Source of the DNA: JABDGR01 sp964561455
Lineage (GTDB): Bacteria > Verrucomicrobiota > Verrucomicrobiia > Opitutales > JABDGR01
Assembly: GCA_964561455.1 (NCBI GenBank)
Contig: CAZLPS010000013.1
Location: 1 to 64,000, forward strand
Length of the DNA stretch: 64,000 nt
Direction: 5' to 3'
The translations under genes were made by a program, and so were the position numbers. The first letter of the stretch is position 1; every line of letters starts with the position of its first letter. Shown here in pieces: positions 24,612 to 33,376 of the stretch. The notes below the pieces were generated by a model that saw only the letters and a list, made by a program, of their open reading frames with translations, had not been told where the DNA came from and did not search any database.

Positions 24612-27056
24612 TCAGCAACTGGCCTCGGGATTTCCACTCCTCGCGGTTGGACGGAAAAACGCGCTGACCAGGGCCAGGGAAAGTAGGGAACTGGACGGCA
24701 TCAGAATCGCGGCCAGCAACGGGTTCATTTTTCCCGCGAGACAGACAACCGCCACGGTTATATTGTACGTCAGCGCAAAAGCCACCGCTGCGCGGGCAGC
24801 CCGCCGGCGCACTTTGCCGACTGCCAGCAGCTGTCGCACGCCGTCCAAGCTTTGGCCGGTGAGGAAGAAATCGGCGGCCTGGCTGAGCACCGCCCGGTCC
24901 GCCACCGGGGTACCGCGCACCGCCGCGCAGCGGAAGGCGAGGGCGTCGTTCGCGCCGTCCCCGAGCATCATCACGCGCTCCGGATGATTTCGCGAAATCC
25001 ACGCCGCCTTTTCGTCGGGCGTCATGCCGCCGTGCGCCCGATTTTGGGGCAGGCCCAGCTTGTTGGCCAATTCGAGCACTTTTTCCGTGCGATCGCCGCT
25101 GAGGATGTGAATGTCGTATCCTCCGTCCCGTAACAAGGCGATCTCTGCGGCGACCCCCGGACGAACGCTTTCCACAAAATGAAAACCCGCGATGAGGCGT
25201 CCTTGGCGGCGAAACTCCACGTGCGGTGCCGCGCGGTCTGGCACCGCGAATTTGGCGCGGTCGGGCCCGTCCAACCCGGGAATCCAGCCGGGCCGCCCCA
25301 GCGACCAGCGTTCGCCGTTGATTTCCGCGAGCAGCCCCAAGCCCGGAGTTTCAGGTACCTCCAAACTGGAGGGCCCCGGCGTCAGCGCGTCAGGATGGCG
25401 CAGCAACGCCTCGCGCAGGCTGCGGCTATAGGGATGCAGGCTGTTTTCGACCAGTTGAAAGAGGATTCGCCGCGCCGCCGGCGTCAGCGCCGCGAGTGTC
25501 ACGAAGTTTTGCAACACCGGATGCTCCAGGGTCAGCGTGCCGGTCTTGTCAAAAACGATGGTCCGCACCCGCGCGAGGCGCGACCACAAATGGGTCTCGC
25601 GGACGAAGACGCCCGCCCGGCGGAGCCGCGCCACCGCATATTCATGGGCCATGGGTAACGCCAGTCCGAGCACACACGGGCATGAAACAACCAGTAGCGA
25701 AAGCGCAACGCGTGCGGCGGTTATCGGCTGTCCGGCAGCGAGCCACGCGGCGCCGCCGGCGAACGCAATCGTCAGCACGACCGCGATATAGATTTTCAGG
25801 GCACGTTCCAAGCCGGTGGCGCGGGGCCGGCCATCGGCACAGGCTTTCAACAGGCGCGCCAGGAGCGAATCCCGCCAACTTTCCTGTGCTTCAAATATAA
25901 GGTCGGCTTGTCCGGCATTGAGGGCTCCGGCCGGTGCGAGGCGTCCGGCGGGCAGGCGGCGTGGTTCGGGCTCGCCGGTGATCCACGCCAGACTCAGGGT
26001 CGCGTCGCGTCCCACTATTCGCGCGGCTACCGGCAAGAGTTGACCGGAGCCGACCAGGAAGCGTTCACCCACCGCGAGAGATTCCAGCGCGATGGTTTGG
26101 CCTGATGTATCCGCCCGGCGCACGGACGCCGGCACGGGATTGAGCCGGAGCAACTGGTGGCGGTTGCGCTCGATGGCTGATTCCTGGGTCCAGCGGCCGA
26201 CGAGCATCAAAAACATGAACACTGAGACGAAATCAAAATAGATAATCTCCGGATGGCCGAATAGCCAGCCCGCGAGGGAGCCGAGGTATGCGCCCGTCAC
26301 GCCCAACGCGATGGGCAGATCAAGATCGAGCACGCCCAGACGCAAACCGCGCCAGGCCCGAGCCATGAAATAGCCGCCGCCGACCATCAGGCTCAACGTC
26401 GCGCACACCGCCGTAATGGTTGTAAACAGGCTGGTCCATTCGCTGTCGCGCGCGAGTCCAAAGTAACCGGGGATGGTGAACAGCATATTGTTCAACGCGA
26501 GTGCCCCGCAGACACCGAGGCGCCCGGCCAACGCGCGGCTTGCTTGCGGCGCGGTGGAGTCCACCGGGCCGAGTTGGTAGCCAAAACGGTGAAATTCACC
26601 GGCAATGGCCGGCAAATTCGCCGCACCCGGTTCCCACACCAGGCGGGCACGACCTCGCGGCACATCCACTTCAATGCGCACCGCCCCTGACTGTTTCGTG
26701 TAAATCTGGTCCACCAGCCATACACAGGCCACGCAGGAAATCCCCTGGATTTGGACGGACAATTCCGCCACGCCATGGGTCGCGCACGTTTCGGCCTCAA
26801 TCTGCCGGTGGCGGAGCCAGGAAAAATCCACTGGTTGCAAAATCGCCGGCGCGACCGGGGGAATGACCGCGGGCCGCAATGAATAGTATCTACTCCAACC
26901 CGCCTGCCGAATTAGGCCATGAACATACCCGCAGCCGGCGCAGCAATATTCCACTTGGCCGCGGGCAAGTGGCGTGCCGCAGTGAATGCAGCCGCCCGTT
27001 TGCAATGCTGCCGGTAGCCTGAAAGAGGCAGACGGTGGATCAATGACTAATGACAT
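24612..27056 (-). CDS. ccoI: Copper-transporting P-type ATPase of the cbb3 locus (CcoI/FixI)
   Basis: 814 residues from the ATG at 27056, which overlaps the stop of the preceding gene by 10 bases. The same open frame runs upstream to 27665 but there is only a shadow of that gene. Order: N-terminal Cys-rich zinc-ribbon-like segment (CIHCGTPLARGQVEYCCAGC); heavy-metal domain with ISCVACVW; membrane segments; actuator domain (ITGEPEPRRLPAG); CPC transport motif (VVSCPCVLGLALP); phosphorylation site FDKTGTLT; hinge GDGANDALAF. The family supplies copper for cbb3 oxidase assembly. Last gene of the operon. Confidence 0.95.
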   Translation of the reverse strand: MSLVIDPPSASFRLPAALQTGGCIHCGTPLARGQVEYCCAGCGYVHGLIRQAGWSRYYSLRPAVIPPVAPAILQPVDFSWLRHRQIEAETCATHGVAELSVQIQGISCVACVWLVDQIYTKQSGAVRIEVDVPRGRARLVWEPGAANLPAIAGEFHRFGYQLGPVDSTAPQASRALAGRLGVCGALALNNMLFTIPGYFGLARDSEWTSLFTTITAVCATLSLMVGGGYFMARAWRGLRLGVLDLDLPIALGVTGAYLGSLAGWLFGHPEIIYFDFVSVFMFLMLVGRWTQESAIERNRHQLLRLNPVPASVRRADTSGQTIALESLAVGERFLVGSGQLLPVAARIVGRDATLSLAWITGEPEPRRLPAGRLAPAGALNAGQADLIFEAQESWRDSLLARLLKACADGRPRATGLERALKIYIAVVLTIAFAGGAAWLAAGQPITAARVALSLLVVSCPCVLGLALPMAHEYAVARLRRAGVFVRETHLWSRLARVRTIVFDKTGTLTLEHPVLQNFVTLAALTPAARRILFQLVENSLHPYSRSLREALLRHPDALTPGPSSLEVPETPGLGLLAEINGERWSLGRPGWIPGLDGPDRAKFAVPDRAAPHVEFRRQGRLIAGFHFVESVRPGVAAEIALLRDGGYDIHILSGDRTEKVLELANKLGLPQNRAHGGMTPDEKAAWISRNHPERVMMLGDGANDALAFRCAAVRGTPVADRAVLSQAADFFLTGQSLDGVRQLLAVGKVRRRAARAAVAFALTYNITVAVVCLAGKMNPLLAAILMPSSSLLSLALVSAFFRPTARSGNPEASC

Positions 27057-27733
27057 AAGGCCTCCAGCCAGGTTAGACCGCCGGAGGATGCACGCCAGGC
27101 AACGATGCCGGCCGCGCTCAGCGCGACGGCGCTTTGGACCAAGCGCAAGTGCGCCGGGGAAAAGCGAATCTGCCAGCGGGCCAGACTCGTCTGCGCCATC
27201 CACAGCAACGGCAAGGTGCCCAGGCCAAACGCCAGCGCCAGCGTCGCGCCATGCACCATCGAACCCGCGAAAATACACACGGTAAACACAATATACAACG
27301 GACCGCACGGCAGAAGCGGAGTTGCGGCGCCCAAAAACGCGCCAAGCACGGGGGTGGGCGTGCGCCGCGCCCACGACATGATTTTGCCATGCCAGCGGGA
27401 AAGCCAGAGTGGCTTCGGCAACCAGCGATCCAAGCGCAGGGCAAATAAGACAAGCAACACCACCAAAACCCAGGGCAGGGCGCGTGCCATTGGCCAGGAA
27501 AAGGCCTGCTCTGCGGCCGTCCCCATTCCACCCGCCAACCCTCCTATGGTCGCATAAGCCGCCAAGCGTGTCGCATGGTAGACCGCCATCGCCGGCAAGG
27601 TTGCGGCTTGCGGGCGGCCGGCGGTAAGCACCGCGCACCCGAGCGGCCCGCACATCAACGCGCAATGCGGGCTGGTGGCCAGCCCGATTAAAAAGGCCGC
27701 TGCCACACCGTCAATGGTCGCCGGGGAAAACAT
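27047..27733 (-). CDS. SafE/TauE-like membrane protein of the cbb3 locus
   Basis: 228 residues, about six membrane segments. The N-terminus FLIGLATSPHCALMCGPLGC is the conserved Cys-containing motif of the 'sulfite exporter TauE/SafE' proteins (DsbD-like transmembrane fold) that commonly accompany ccoG-ccoH-ccoI. It lies between the small ccoH-like gene (18-base gap) and ccoI (10-base overlap). Despite the family name, a role in copper or thiol handling during oxidase maturation is more likely here (inference from context). Confidence 0.85.
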   Translation of the reverse strand: MFSPATIDGVAAAFLIGLATSPHCALMCGPLGCAVLTAGRPQAATLPAMAVYHATRLAAYATIGGLAGGMGTAAEQAFSWPMARALPWVLVVLLVLFALRLDRWLPKPLWLSRWHGKIMSWARRTPTPVLGAFLGAATPLLPCGPLYIVFTVCIFAGSMVHGATLALAFGLGTLPLLWMAQTSLARWQIRFSPAHLRLVQSAVALSAAGIVAWRASSGGLTWLEALCH

Positions 27734-27751
27734 GGGAGGATCGCAATTGAC

Positions 27752-27925
27752 TCAATGCGGGGAAGTGGCTGCCGGAATATTTTCGACGCGCACGTCCGGC
27801 GTGGGATGTTTCGCCGCGATGATGAAAAACGCGGCCCAGGCACCCAGCAGCAGCGCAAAAGCGGTGACGAACCACAGCCAGGGCCAGCGCACCAGCGGAT
27901 TCCACGAGGTCTGGGCGTTGTTCAT
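27752..27925 (-). CDS. Small membrane protein in the CcoH/FixH position
   Basis: A 57-residue frame encodes one membrane segment (PWLWFVTAFALLLGAWAAFF) with a short N-terminal tail (MNNAQTSWNPLVRW) and a short C-terminal tail. Its ATG overlaps the ccoG stop as ATGA, a strong sign of coupled translation. Full CcoH/FixH proteins have a periplasmic domain of about 100 further residues, absent here. It sits exactly where ccoH belongs, and the N-terminal tail plus single helix resemble that family. I call it a reduced CcoH-like protein; homology by sequence is weak. Confidence 0.65.
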   Translation of the reverse strand: MNNAQTSWNPLVRWPWLWFVTAFALLLGAWAAFFIIAAKHPTPDVRVENIPAATSPH

Positions 27926-29340
27926 GGTGTCGGCGCGGCGGTGTCCTGGCGCAAAAGCTGCGCATTGGGCCCCAAAAACTCGACCCGCAAAGGCAAATTG
28001 AAGGAGCGATCCGTGCTCGTCATGCGCAGCGTGACATTGGACGGTCCGGAATAGTATCGCCGGTCCTCCTGCAAAACCATCGGCAGGACCACTTCTTCGC
28101 CGGGAGGAAGCACCACGGTGTCGCTGGTACCCACCAACTGCAGGCCGGCGGGCGCGCTTTCGAGGGCAAAATGCAGCGATAATGGCGTGTCGTGTTTGTT
28201 GATGAGCCGCAGATTGAACTGGTTGCGCACCGAATCCGCGGTAATGAAATACGGCCGGCCACCCATGCGGACAATCGAGGCATCCACCGGGCGGACGGTG
28301 GCAAAGCTGAACAGCGCCACCGTCGCGCCGATGAACATGAGCGCGGTGTATAAATACAAGCGCGGGCGCAGGACGCGGCGGCGTTTGCCGGTGAGCCCGT
28401 TGAGCGAATCGTAGCGCACCAGTCCGCGCGGGCGGCCCAGTTTGTCCATCACCTCATTGCAGGCGTCAATGCACCCCGCGCAGCCGATGCATTCGATTTG
28501 AAAGCCCTGGCGGATGTCGATGCCCGTTGGGCACACCTGCACGCAGCGGAGGCAGTTCACGCACGCGCCCGCCGCCGGGTCGGTGGCCTTGCCGCGCGGC
28601 TCACCGCGTTTGCTGTCATAGCCAATGACCAGGGTATCGTCATCGGTCAGGGCGGATTGGAAGCGGCCGTACGGGCACAGAATCAGGCAGAACTGTTCGC
28701 GAAACCAGGCGAAGTTGAAATAGAGCAAACCCGTGAGCGCGACGACAAACAGAAAGGCGCTCCAGTGCTGCGCCGGCTCGTCGCGCATCCACTGGTAAAG
28801 CTGCGGAATGGAGACGAAGTAGGCGAGAAAGATGTGCGCAATCAGCGCGGACAGGAAAACAAAAATCAATTCCTTGGCGCCGCGCCGGAATAATTTCTCC
28901 GGCGTCAACCACGATTGGCCGTCCAGCTGGCGGCGTTTGTGGGCCGGCCCTTCGATCCAGCGTTCGAAACGCCGGTAAAGGTGCTCAAGAAAAATCGTCT
29001 GTGGGCAGGCCCAGCCGCACCAAATGCGCCCCATCAACGCCGTCACATAAAACAGCAGGAAGCCGAGCCCCGTAATCAAAAAGAATAACAGCCACAAGTC
29101 CGGCGGCGCGAAGGTCATCCCCATTAAATGGAAACGGCGCTCGGCAATATCGAGAAACACTGCCGGGTGTCCGTTGACCTGCACCCACGGCAGCAGCACG
29201 TACACCCCCATGATGACGACCGCCGTCAATCGCCGTATTTGGGTGAATTTCCCGTCCACGTCGGCCGGGTGCAGAAAATTCCGCGAGCCATCCTGGTTGA
29301 TGGTCGTGACGACATCGCGGTTGGGCAGGGAAAGGGCCAT
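27922..29340 (-). CDS. ccoG: Cytochrome c oxidase accessory protein CcoG (RdxA/FixG)
   Basis: 472 residues. Membrane segments in the first half flank CGWACPQTIFLEHLYRRFER, diagnostic of the family. Two ferredoxin-type clusters follow: CVNCLRCVQVCPTGIDIRQG and CIGCAGCIDACNEVM. The C-terminal periplasmic Ig-like domain (FG-like, RPYFITADSVRNQFNLRL) is present. CcoG is a cupric reductase used in cbb3 oxidase assembly. Overlaps the downstream small ccoH-like gene by 4 bases and follows ccoP by 10 bases. Confidence 0.95.
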   Translation of the reverse strand: MALSLPNRDVVTTINQDGSRNFLHPADVDGKFTQIRRLTAVVIMGVYVLLPWVQVNGHPAVFLDIAERRFHLMGMTFAPPDLWLLFFLITGLGFLLFYVTALMGRIWCGWACPQTIFLEHLYRRFERWIEGPAHKRRQLDGQSWLTPEKLFRRGAKELIFVFLSALIAHIFLAYFVSIPQLYQWMRDEPAQHWSAFLFVVALTGLLYFNFAWFREQFCLILCPYGRFQSALTDDDTLVIGYDSKRGEPRGKATDPAAGACVNCLRCVQVCPTGIDIRQGFQIECIGCAGCIDACNEVMDKLGRPRGLVRYDSLNGLTGKRRRVLRPRLYLYTALMFIGATVALFSFATVRPVDASIVRMGGRPYFITADSVRNQFNLRLINKHDTPLSLHFALESAPAGLQLVGTSDTVVLPPGEEVVLPMVLQEDRRYYSGPSNVTLRMTSTDRSFNLPLRVEFLGPNAQLLRQDTAAPTP

Positions 29341-29350
29341 GGCGGAAATG

Positions 29351-29944
29351 TTACGGTTGCGCCGGTTTCTTCTGCAGGGTCGGTTCCTGGTCGCGCGGAA
29401 TGAGCACCATGTTGTTCGGATCCTGCTTGCTCAGCAGAAACGCGACCACTTGGGTGATTTTCGCCGGGCCGAGTTGGCTGCTCCAACTTTGCATGCCGGT
29501 GGTCGGCACGCCTTTGCTGACCACGCTAAAAATCTCCAGCGGCTTGGTGCCATGCACCCACAGGTTGTCGTTGAGCCGAAAGCCGATGCCGCCCTGCAAA
29601 TTGACCCCGTGGCAGGTGTAGCAGATGCTTTGGAAAACTTTCTCGCCCTGGGCAACGATGGTTTGATTGTGGGACATCCCCCACAGGGTCTTGTCGTCGA
29701 GATCTTTGATGGCGGCGAAGCGTTTGGCCTCGAGCGCGTCCAATTCGCGGGAAAGGCGCACGGTGTCGGCTCCCGCGCCGTTGTCGGCGACGAAAAACAG
29801 CCACGCGAAAACGGAGAACGCGACGGCGCCAAAGAGCGTGTAGAGCCACCAATTCGGCAGGCGTTGGTCGAATTCCTGGATGCCGTCGAAGCTGTGCTCG
29901 CGGAGCACTACTTCATTGCGGTTCAGTTTGCGGGGAGCATTCAT
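29351..29944 (-). CDS. ccoP: cbb3 oxidase subunit III (CcoP), single-haem form
   Basis: 197 residues from the ATG at 29944 (MNAPRKLNRNEVVLREHSFD). The N-terminal DGIQEFDQRLPNWWLYTLFG motif and membrane helix are characteristic of CcoP/FixP. A cytochrome c domain follows with ICYTCHGVNLQGG and the Met-ligand region GVPTTGMQSW. Classical CcoP has two c-type haem domains and about 300 residues; only one CXXCH is present here. It lies between ccoQ (13-base gap) and ccoG. It passes electrons to the catalytic subunit. Confidence 0.92.
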   Translation of the reverse strand: MNAPRKLNRNEVVLREHSFDGIQEFDQRLPNWWLYTLFGAVAFSVFAWLFFVADNGAGADTVRLSRELDALEAKRFAAIKDLDDKTLWGMSHNQTIVAQGEKVFQSICYTCHGVNLQGGIGFRLNDNLWVHGTKPLEIFSVVSKGVPTTGMQSWSSQLGPAKITQVVAFLLSKQDPNNMVLIPRDQEPTLQKKPAQP

Positions 29945-29957
29945 GGTGGGAAAGTTG

Positions 29958-30146
29958 CTACGGAGAAATTTGCCTGGGCGCCCGGGGCTGCTCGTCTTCC
30001 AGCGGAAGCTGCGCGGTGCGGTTGGCTTGGCGCGCATCCATCCGCCAGAGCCGCAGCGCTGAGAACGCAAAAACGCCGAAAATCAGCGCAAAGGCGATGG
30101 CTGGAACCCAGTCCAGGAAGTCTTCGTAATGGAGGTGCGAAAGCAT
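29958..30146 (-). CDS. ccoQ: Small cbb3 oxidase subunit IV-like protein (CcoQ)
   Basis: 62 residues with one membrane helix (WVPAIAFALIFGVFAFSALRL) followed by a charged tail. Size, topology and position between the catalytic subunit (12-base gap) and ccoP match CcoQ/FixQ, which stabilises CcoP in the complex. Sequence conservation of this family is low, so the call rests largely on context. Confidence 0.8.
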   Translation of the reverse strand: MLSHLHYEDFLDWVPAIAFALIFGVFAFSALRLWRMDARQANRTAQLPLEDEQPRAPRQISP

Positions 30147-30158
30147 GGGGATGAAAAT

Positions 30159-32525
30159 TTAAGGTTTCGGTACGGCCGGGGCTTCCGCGACGGCTGGATT
30201 GCCGGGCGCGGGCTGGTCTTGCACGTTTTTACCCAGGCGCTGAAGATAGGCGATGACCGCCACGATTTCGCGATCCGGCTCCGTGTAGAGATCCTTGCCC
30301 GGCTTTTTCAGGCCGTCGGCAATGGTCTTCGCCTGGTATTTTGCCTGGGCGTCAATCTCGGCGGGCGTGAGCGTCAGCGGGTAGGGCACGCCGAGCATCC
30401 GCAAGGCGCTAATTTTCCCCGGTAGCGCGGCGTAATCGGTGTCGTCATTGTACAGCCAGGTATACTTTGGCATGATGGAGCCGGGGGAAATGTTTCGCGG
30501 GTCCTGCATGTGGAGAAAGTGCCAGTCGTCGCCGCGCACACCGCCCTCGCGCGCGAGGTCCGGTCCGTTGCGCTTGGAACCCCATTGGAAGGGGTGGTCG
30601 TAAATGCTTTCGCCCAAGCGCGAATAGTCTCCGTAGCGCATCACATCAGGCACCAGTGTGCGGATCATCTGGGAATGGCACAGGTAGCATCCCTCGCGGA
30701 TGTAGATGTCGCGCCCGGCGAGTTCCAGCGGCGTGTAGGGTGTTTCCACGCGGCCTTCGAGGTTCTTGCCCGTGTCGAGCATTACCGTCGGCAAAATCTG
30801 AATCGTGCCGCCAATGGCTACCGCGATGAACGTCAGCACGCCGAACGACAGCGAGCTGCGCAGCAATTTGTCGTACCATTGCACCCACGTGGCGCCGGAC
30901 AGTTCGAAGTGCATGATCGCCAGGGCCGTCCACACCGTGAGGCCCACCAGCCCGGCGATGCTCCAAAAGCTGCCGCCCAGCAGCCACAGCGAGGTGCTGA
31001 CGATGATGGCGAAGCAGTAAATCACCGGCGGGTTGAGGAACGTCTGTCCGAAACTGAGGCGTTCGACTGCGGCCACGGCGGGAATTTGAATCGTGCCGTT
31101 AACCGCCCCGCCCGAGCGGGCGGTGCGCCAAATATTGTAAACCATTAAAAAGAATCCGCCGAGGTAAAGAGACCCGCCGACGATGCGGGTCGCGAGCATC
31201 GGGTGGATGGCCTGCACGGTTTCAAGGAACTGGTTCTTCAGCGCCAGGCCATCCGGCGTGAGCTGGTTGAGCATCAAACCCTGCGTGATGCCGCTGACCC
31301 ACATTGAGCCGACGTAGAGGAGAATGCCGACCATCCCGATCCAGAAGTGGAGATTGGCCAGGCTCGTGGAGTACAGCTTGGTGTTCCACAACCGGGGCGC
31401 CAGCCAGTAGAACATGCCGGCCGCCATAAAACCGTTCCAGCCGAGTGTGCCGCCGTGCACGTGGGCGATGATCCAGTCTGTGTAGTGCGCCAGCGCATTG
31501 ACTGGCTTGATGGCGAGCAGCGGACCTTCAAAGGTGGACATGCCGTAAAAGGTTACGCCGGCGGCAAAGAATTTGATGACGGGATCCGTGCGCAGTTTGT
31601 CCCATCCGCCGCGGAGGGTGAGAAGGCCGTTCAACATGCCGCCCCAACTGGGTGCCCAGAGCATCAGGCTGAAGATCATGCCCAGCGTTTGCAGCCACGC
31701 CGGCAGGGCGGAGTTGAGCAGGTGGTGCGGGCCCGCCCAAATATACACGAACACCAGGGACCAAAAGTGAATGACGCTGAGGCGGTACGAATACACCGGG
31801 CGCTCCGCCGCCTTGGGCAGAAAGTAATACATGATGCCCAAAATTGGCGTCGTCAAAAAGAATGCCACGGCGTTGTGTCCATACCACCATTGCACCAGGG
31901 CGTCCTGCACGCCGCCAAAGATCGGGTAACTGTGCAACAGGCTCGTCGGCAGCGAGAGGTGGTTGACGACATAGAGCATCGCCACCGTGATAATGGTCGC
32001 GATGTAGAACCATAGCGCCACATACAGCGTCGGCTCATTACGCCGCGCCAGCGTCCAGAAGAAGTTCACCGCGAAGACGATCCAGATAACCGCCACGGCA
32101 ATGTCAATGGGCCAGATCAATTCGGCATATTCCTTGCCGCGCGACAAACCCAGCGGCAGCGTGACGGCGGCGGCCACAATAATGAGCTGCCAGCCCCAGA
32201 AGTGCAGCCAGGACAGCAGGTTCGACGCCACCCGGCATTTGCACAGCCGCTGCGTCGAATAATAGATGCCCGCGAACATCATGTTGCCGACAAACGCGAA
32301 GATCGCCGCATTCGTATGCAAGGGCCGCAGGCGCCCGAAGGTCAGTTCCGCCGTGTTGAAATTCGCCTGCCAGAAATTCAATTGCGTGGCGATGAGGACG
32401 CCGGCGGCCATCGCAATGATGGACCAGAAGATGGACGCGCACATGAACCAGCGCACAATGCGGTCATCAAATTCAATGGTCGCCTGGCGGGGGCCGGCGG
32501 GAGCGGCTTGGGTGGATGCAGTCAT
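30159..32525 (-). CDS. ccoNO: Fused cbb3 oxidase subunits I and II (CcoN-CcoO)
   Basis: 788 residues. Residues about 20-500 are CcoN with about twelve membrane helices. Haem and CuB ligands are visible in RPLHTNAAIFAF, GHNAVAFFLTTPILG, WAGPHHLLNSALP and HVHGGTLGWNGF. Residues about 570-788 are CcoO: after one helix, a monohaem domain with GCYLCHSQMIRTLVPDV, then SRLGESIYDHPFQWGSKRNG and IMPKYTWL. The two subunits are separate genes in Proteobacteria; the fusion occurs in several other phyla. This is the oxygen-reducing, proton-pumping core of a high-affinity terminal oxidase. Second gene of the operon, 20 bases after ccoS. Confidence 0.95.
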   Translation of the reverse strand: MTASTQAAPAGPRQATIEFDDRIVRWFMCASIFWSIIAMAAGVLIATQLNFWQANFNTAELTFGRLRPLHTNAAIFAFVGNMMFAGIYYSTQRLCKCRVASNLLSWLHFWGWQLIIVAAAVTLPLGLSRGKEYAELIWPIDIAVAVIWIVFAVNFFWTLARRNEPTLYVALWFYIATIITVAMLYVVNHLSLPTSLLHSYPIFGGVQDALVQWWYGHNAVAFFLTTPILGIMYYFLPKAAERPVYSYRLSVIHFWSLVFVYIWAGPHHLLNSALPAWLQTLGMIFSLMLWAPSWGGMLNGLLTLRGGWDKLRTDPVIKFFAAGVTFYGMSTFEGPLLAIKPVNALAHYTDWIIAHVHGGTLGWNGFMAAGMFYWLAPRLWNTKLYSTSLANLHFWIGMVGILLYVGSMWVSGITQGLMLNQLTPDGLALKNQFLETVQAIHPMLATRIVGGSLYLGGFFLMVYNIWRTARSGGAVNGTIQIPAVAAVERLSFGQTFLNPPVIYCFAIIVSTSLWLLGGSFWSIAGLVGLTVWTALAIMHFELSGATWVQWYDKLLRSSLSFGVLTFIAVAIGGTIQILPTVMLDTGKNLEGRVETPYTPLELAGRDIYIREGCYLCHSQMIRTLVPDVMRYGDYSRLGESIYDHPFQWGSKRNGPDLAREGGVRGDDWHFLHMQDPRNISPGSIMPKYTWLYNDDTDYAALPGKISALRMLGVPYPLTLTPAEIDAQAKYQAKTIADGLKKPGKDLYTEPDREIVAVIAYLQRLGKNVQDQPAPGNPAVAEAPAVPKP

Positions 32526-32545
32526 GACGGAAAGTTGTTTTAGGT

Positions 32546-32728
32546 TCAGGCTTGGGGCGGGGTGCGGGCGGCTTTGCGCGCGGGCACCGGGATCTCTTCA
32601 TCGAGCGGTAGCAGCGAGGCGCGTTCCGCGCTGGCAAACGGGTGCTTGCGCCAATCGCGCAGGAACAACCAGGCAAACAGGCTGCCGAGCATCGTGCTCA
32701 GGAACATCGTGAGGAAGAGAACTTGCAT
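32546..32728 (-). CDS. ccoS: cbb3 oxidase assembly protein CcoS
   Basis: 60 residues from the ATG at 32728. An N-terminal membrane helix (LFLTMFLSTMLGSLFAWLFL) is followed by a short basic and Pro-rich tail. Length, topology and place at the head of the oxidase operon match CcoS, required for cofactor insertion into the oxidase in proteobacterial models. The usual position beside ccoI is not kept here. The frame can extend upstream to 32911 but that part has no coding character. Confidence 0.8.
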   Translation of the reverse strand: MQVLFLTMFLSTMLGSLFAWLFLRDWRKHPFASAERASLLPLDEEIPVPARKAARTPPQA

Positions 32729-33376
32729 GGTCGAAAGGTCGCTGGGTTTGAATCGTTGGAAATTGCCGGGAATAGAATGGGTAGACCGGGGGTTGTTGCG
32801 CGGGATTTGCCGCGGGCATGGCCAACCAGTCCTTCTCGCGGTGGCACTCCCAACCGCGAGTACGGACCGGTTGGAGAATGGCGCCAAGCGCCGGCAAGGC
32901 GCCACCTCCACCGGTCCCTCCTCATTCCCAGTCGGTGTCCGGGATTGGACGCAACCCGGGAACTTGGAATTCTTTGCGCCCGCGGGTTTCCCGCGCGGCA
33001 GATTTTACCAACAGGTTTGCGGCGGTGGCCGCAGATGGCATGGAGTGGAGCATGGTCAAGCTTTCATCGCTCCGGCGGATTATCGGGCTGATGCCTTCCC
33101 GCGATCGCCGGCTCGCCGCAGGTTGGCATGGTGGCTATTAATGAAGCGCCGGACTCCGTGATCCGGGGAAAGGCCCCGCTCGCGCTGAACGGGCGGCGGA
33201 GGCGACTCATGGGTTCGGTGGTCCGGTGCTTCATACACCGCCAGCATACAGGAATTTTTGTTCCAAGGTAATTGGGAGCCCGCCTGTACTTCGCTAGGGA
33301 TTATCTTTAGCCGAAATTTTTTCCCGGACGCCACTTTTTCTCGTAATCATAAGGCCAGCAACTAATATGCTGCCCC
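32729..33376. other. Divergent intergenic region between the cbb3 operon and the PAS-kinase cluster
   Basis: About 650 bases without a credible gene. It must hold the promoters of the oxidase operon (minus strand) and probably of the kinase cluster (plus strand). I looked for an FNR/Anr-type TTGAT-N4-ATCAA box and did not find one. It contains one copy (33267-33302) of a sequence also seen inverted at 37703-37740. Small open frames here (for example 33080-33334) do not look like proteins. Confidence 0.5.
33267..33302 (-). repeat. Dispersed repeat, copy 1 of an inverted pair
   Basis: Read on the minus strand, AATCCCTAGCGAAG followed by a GGCGGGCTCCCAATTACC end aligns, with two single-base gaps, to 37703-37740 on the plus strand. 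The two copies flank the signalling cluster and nitroreductase. Confidence 0.45.

Noticed and set aside
27057..27665. N-terminal extension of the ccoI frame
   Set aside because: This stretch is the out-of-frame shadow of the SafE-like gene; the ATG at 27056 begins the characteristic Cys-rich N-terminus.
33080..33334. Small minus-strand frame in the cbb3 divergent region
   Set aside because: No start context, no conservation that I recognise and a composition like non-coding DNA.
32729..33376. FNR/Anr box controlling the cbb3 operon
   Set aside because: I looked for TTGAT-N4-ATCAA and found no acceptable match, so I do not claim oxygen-responsive control.
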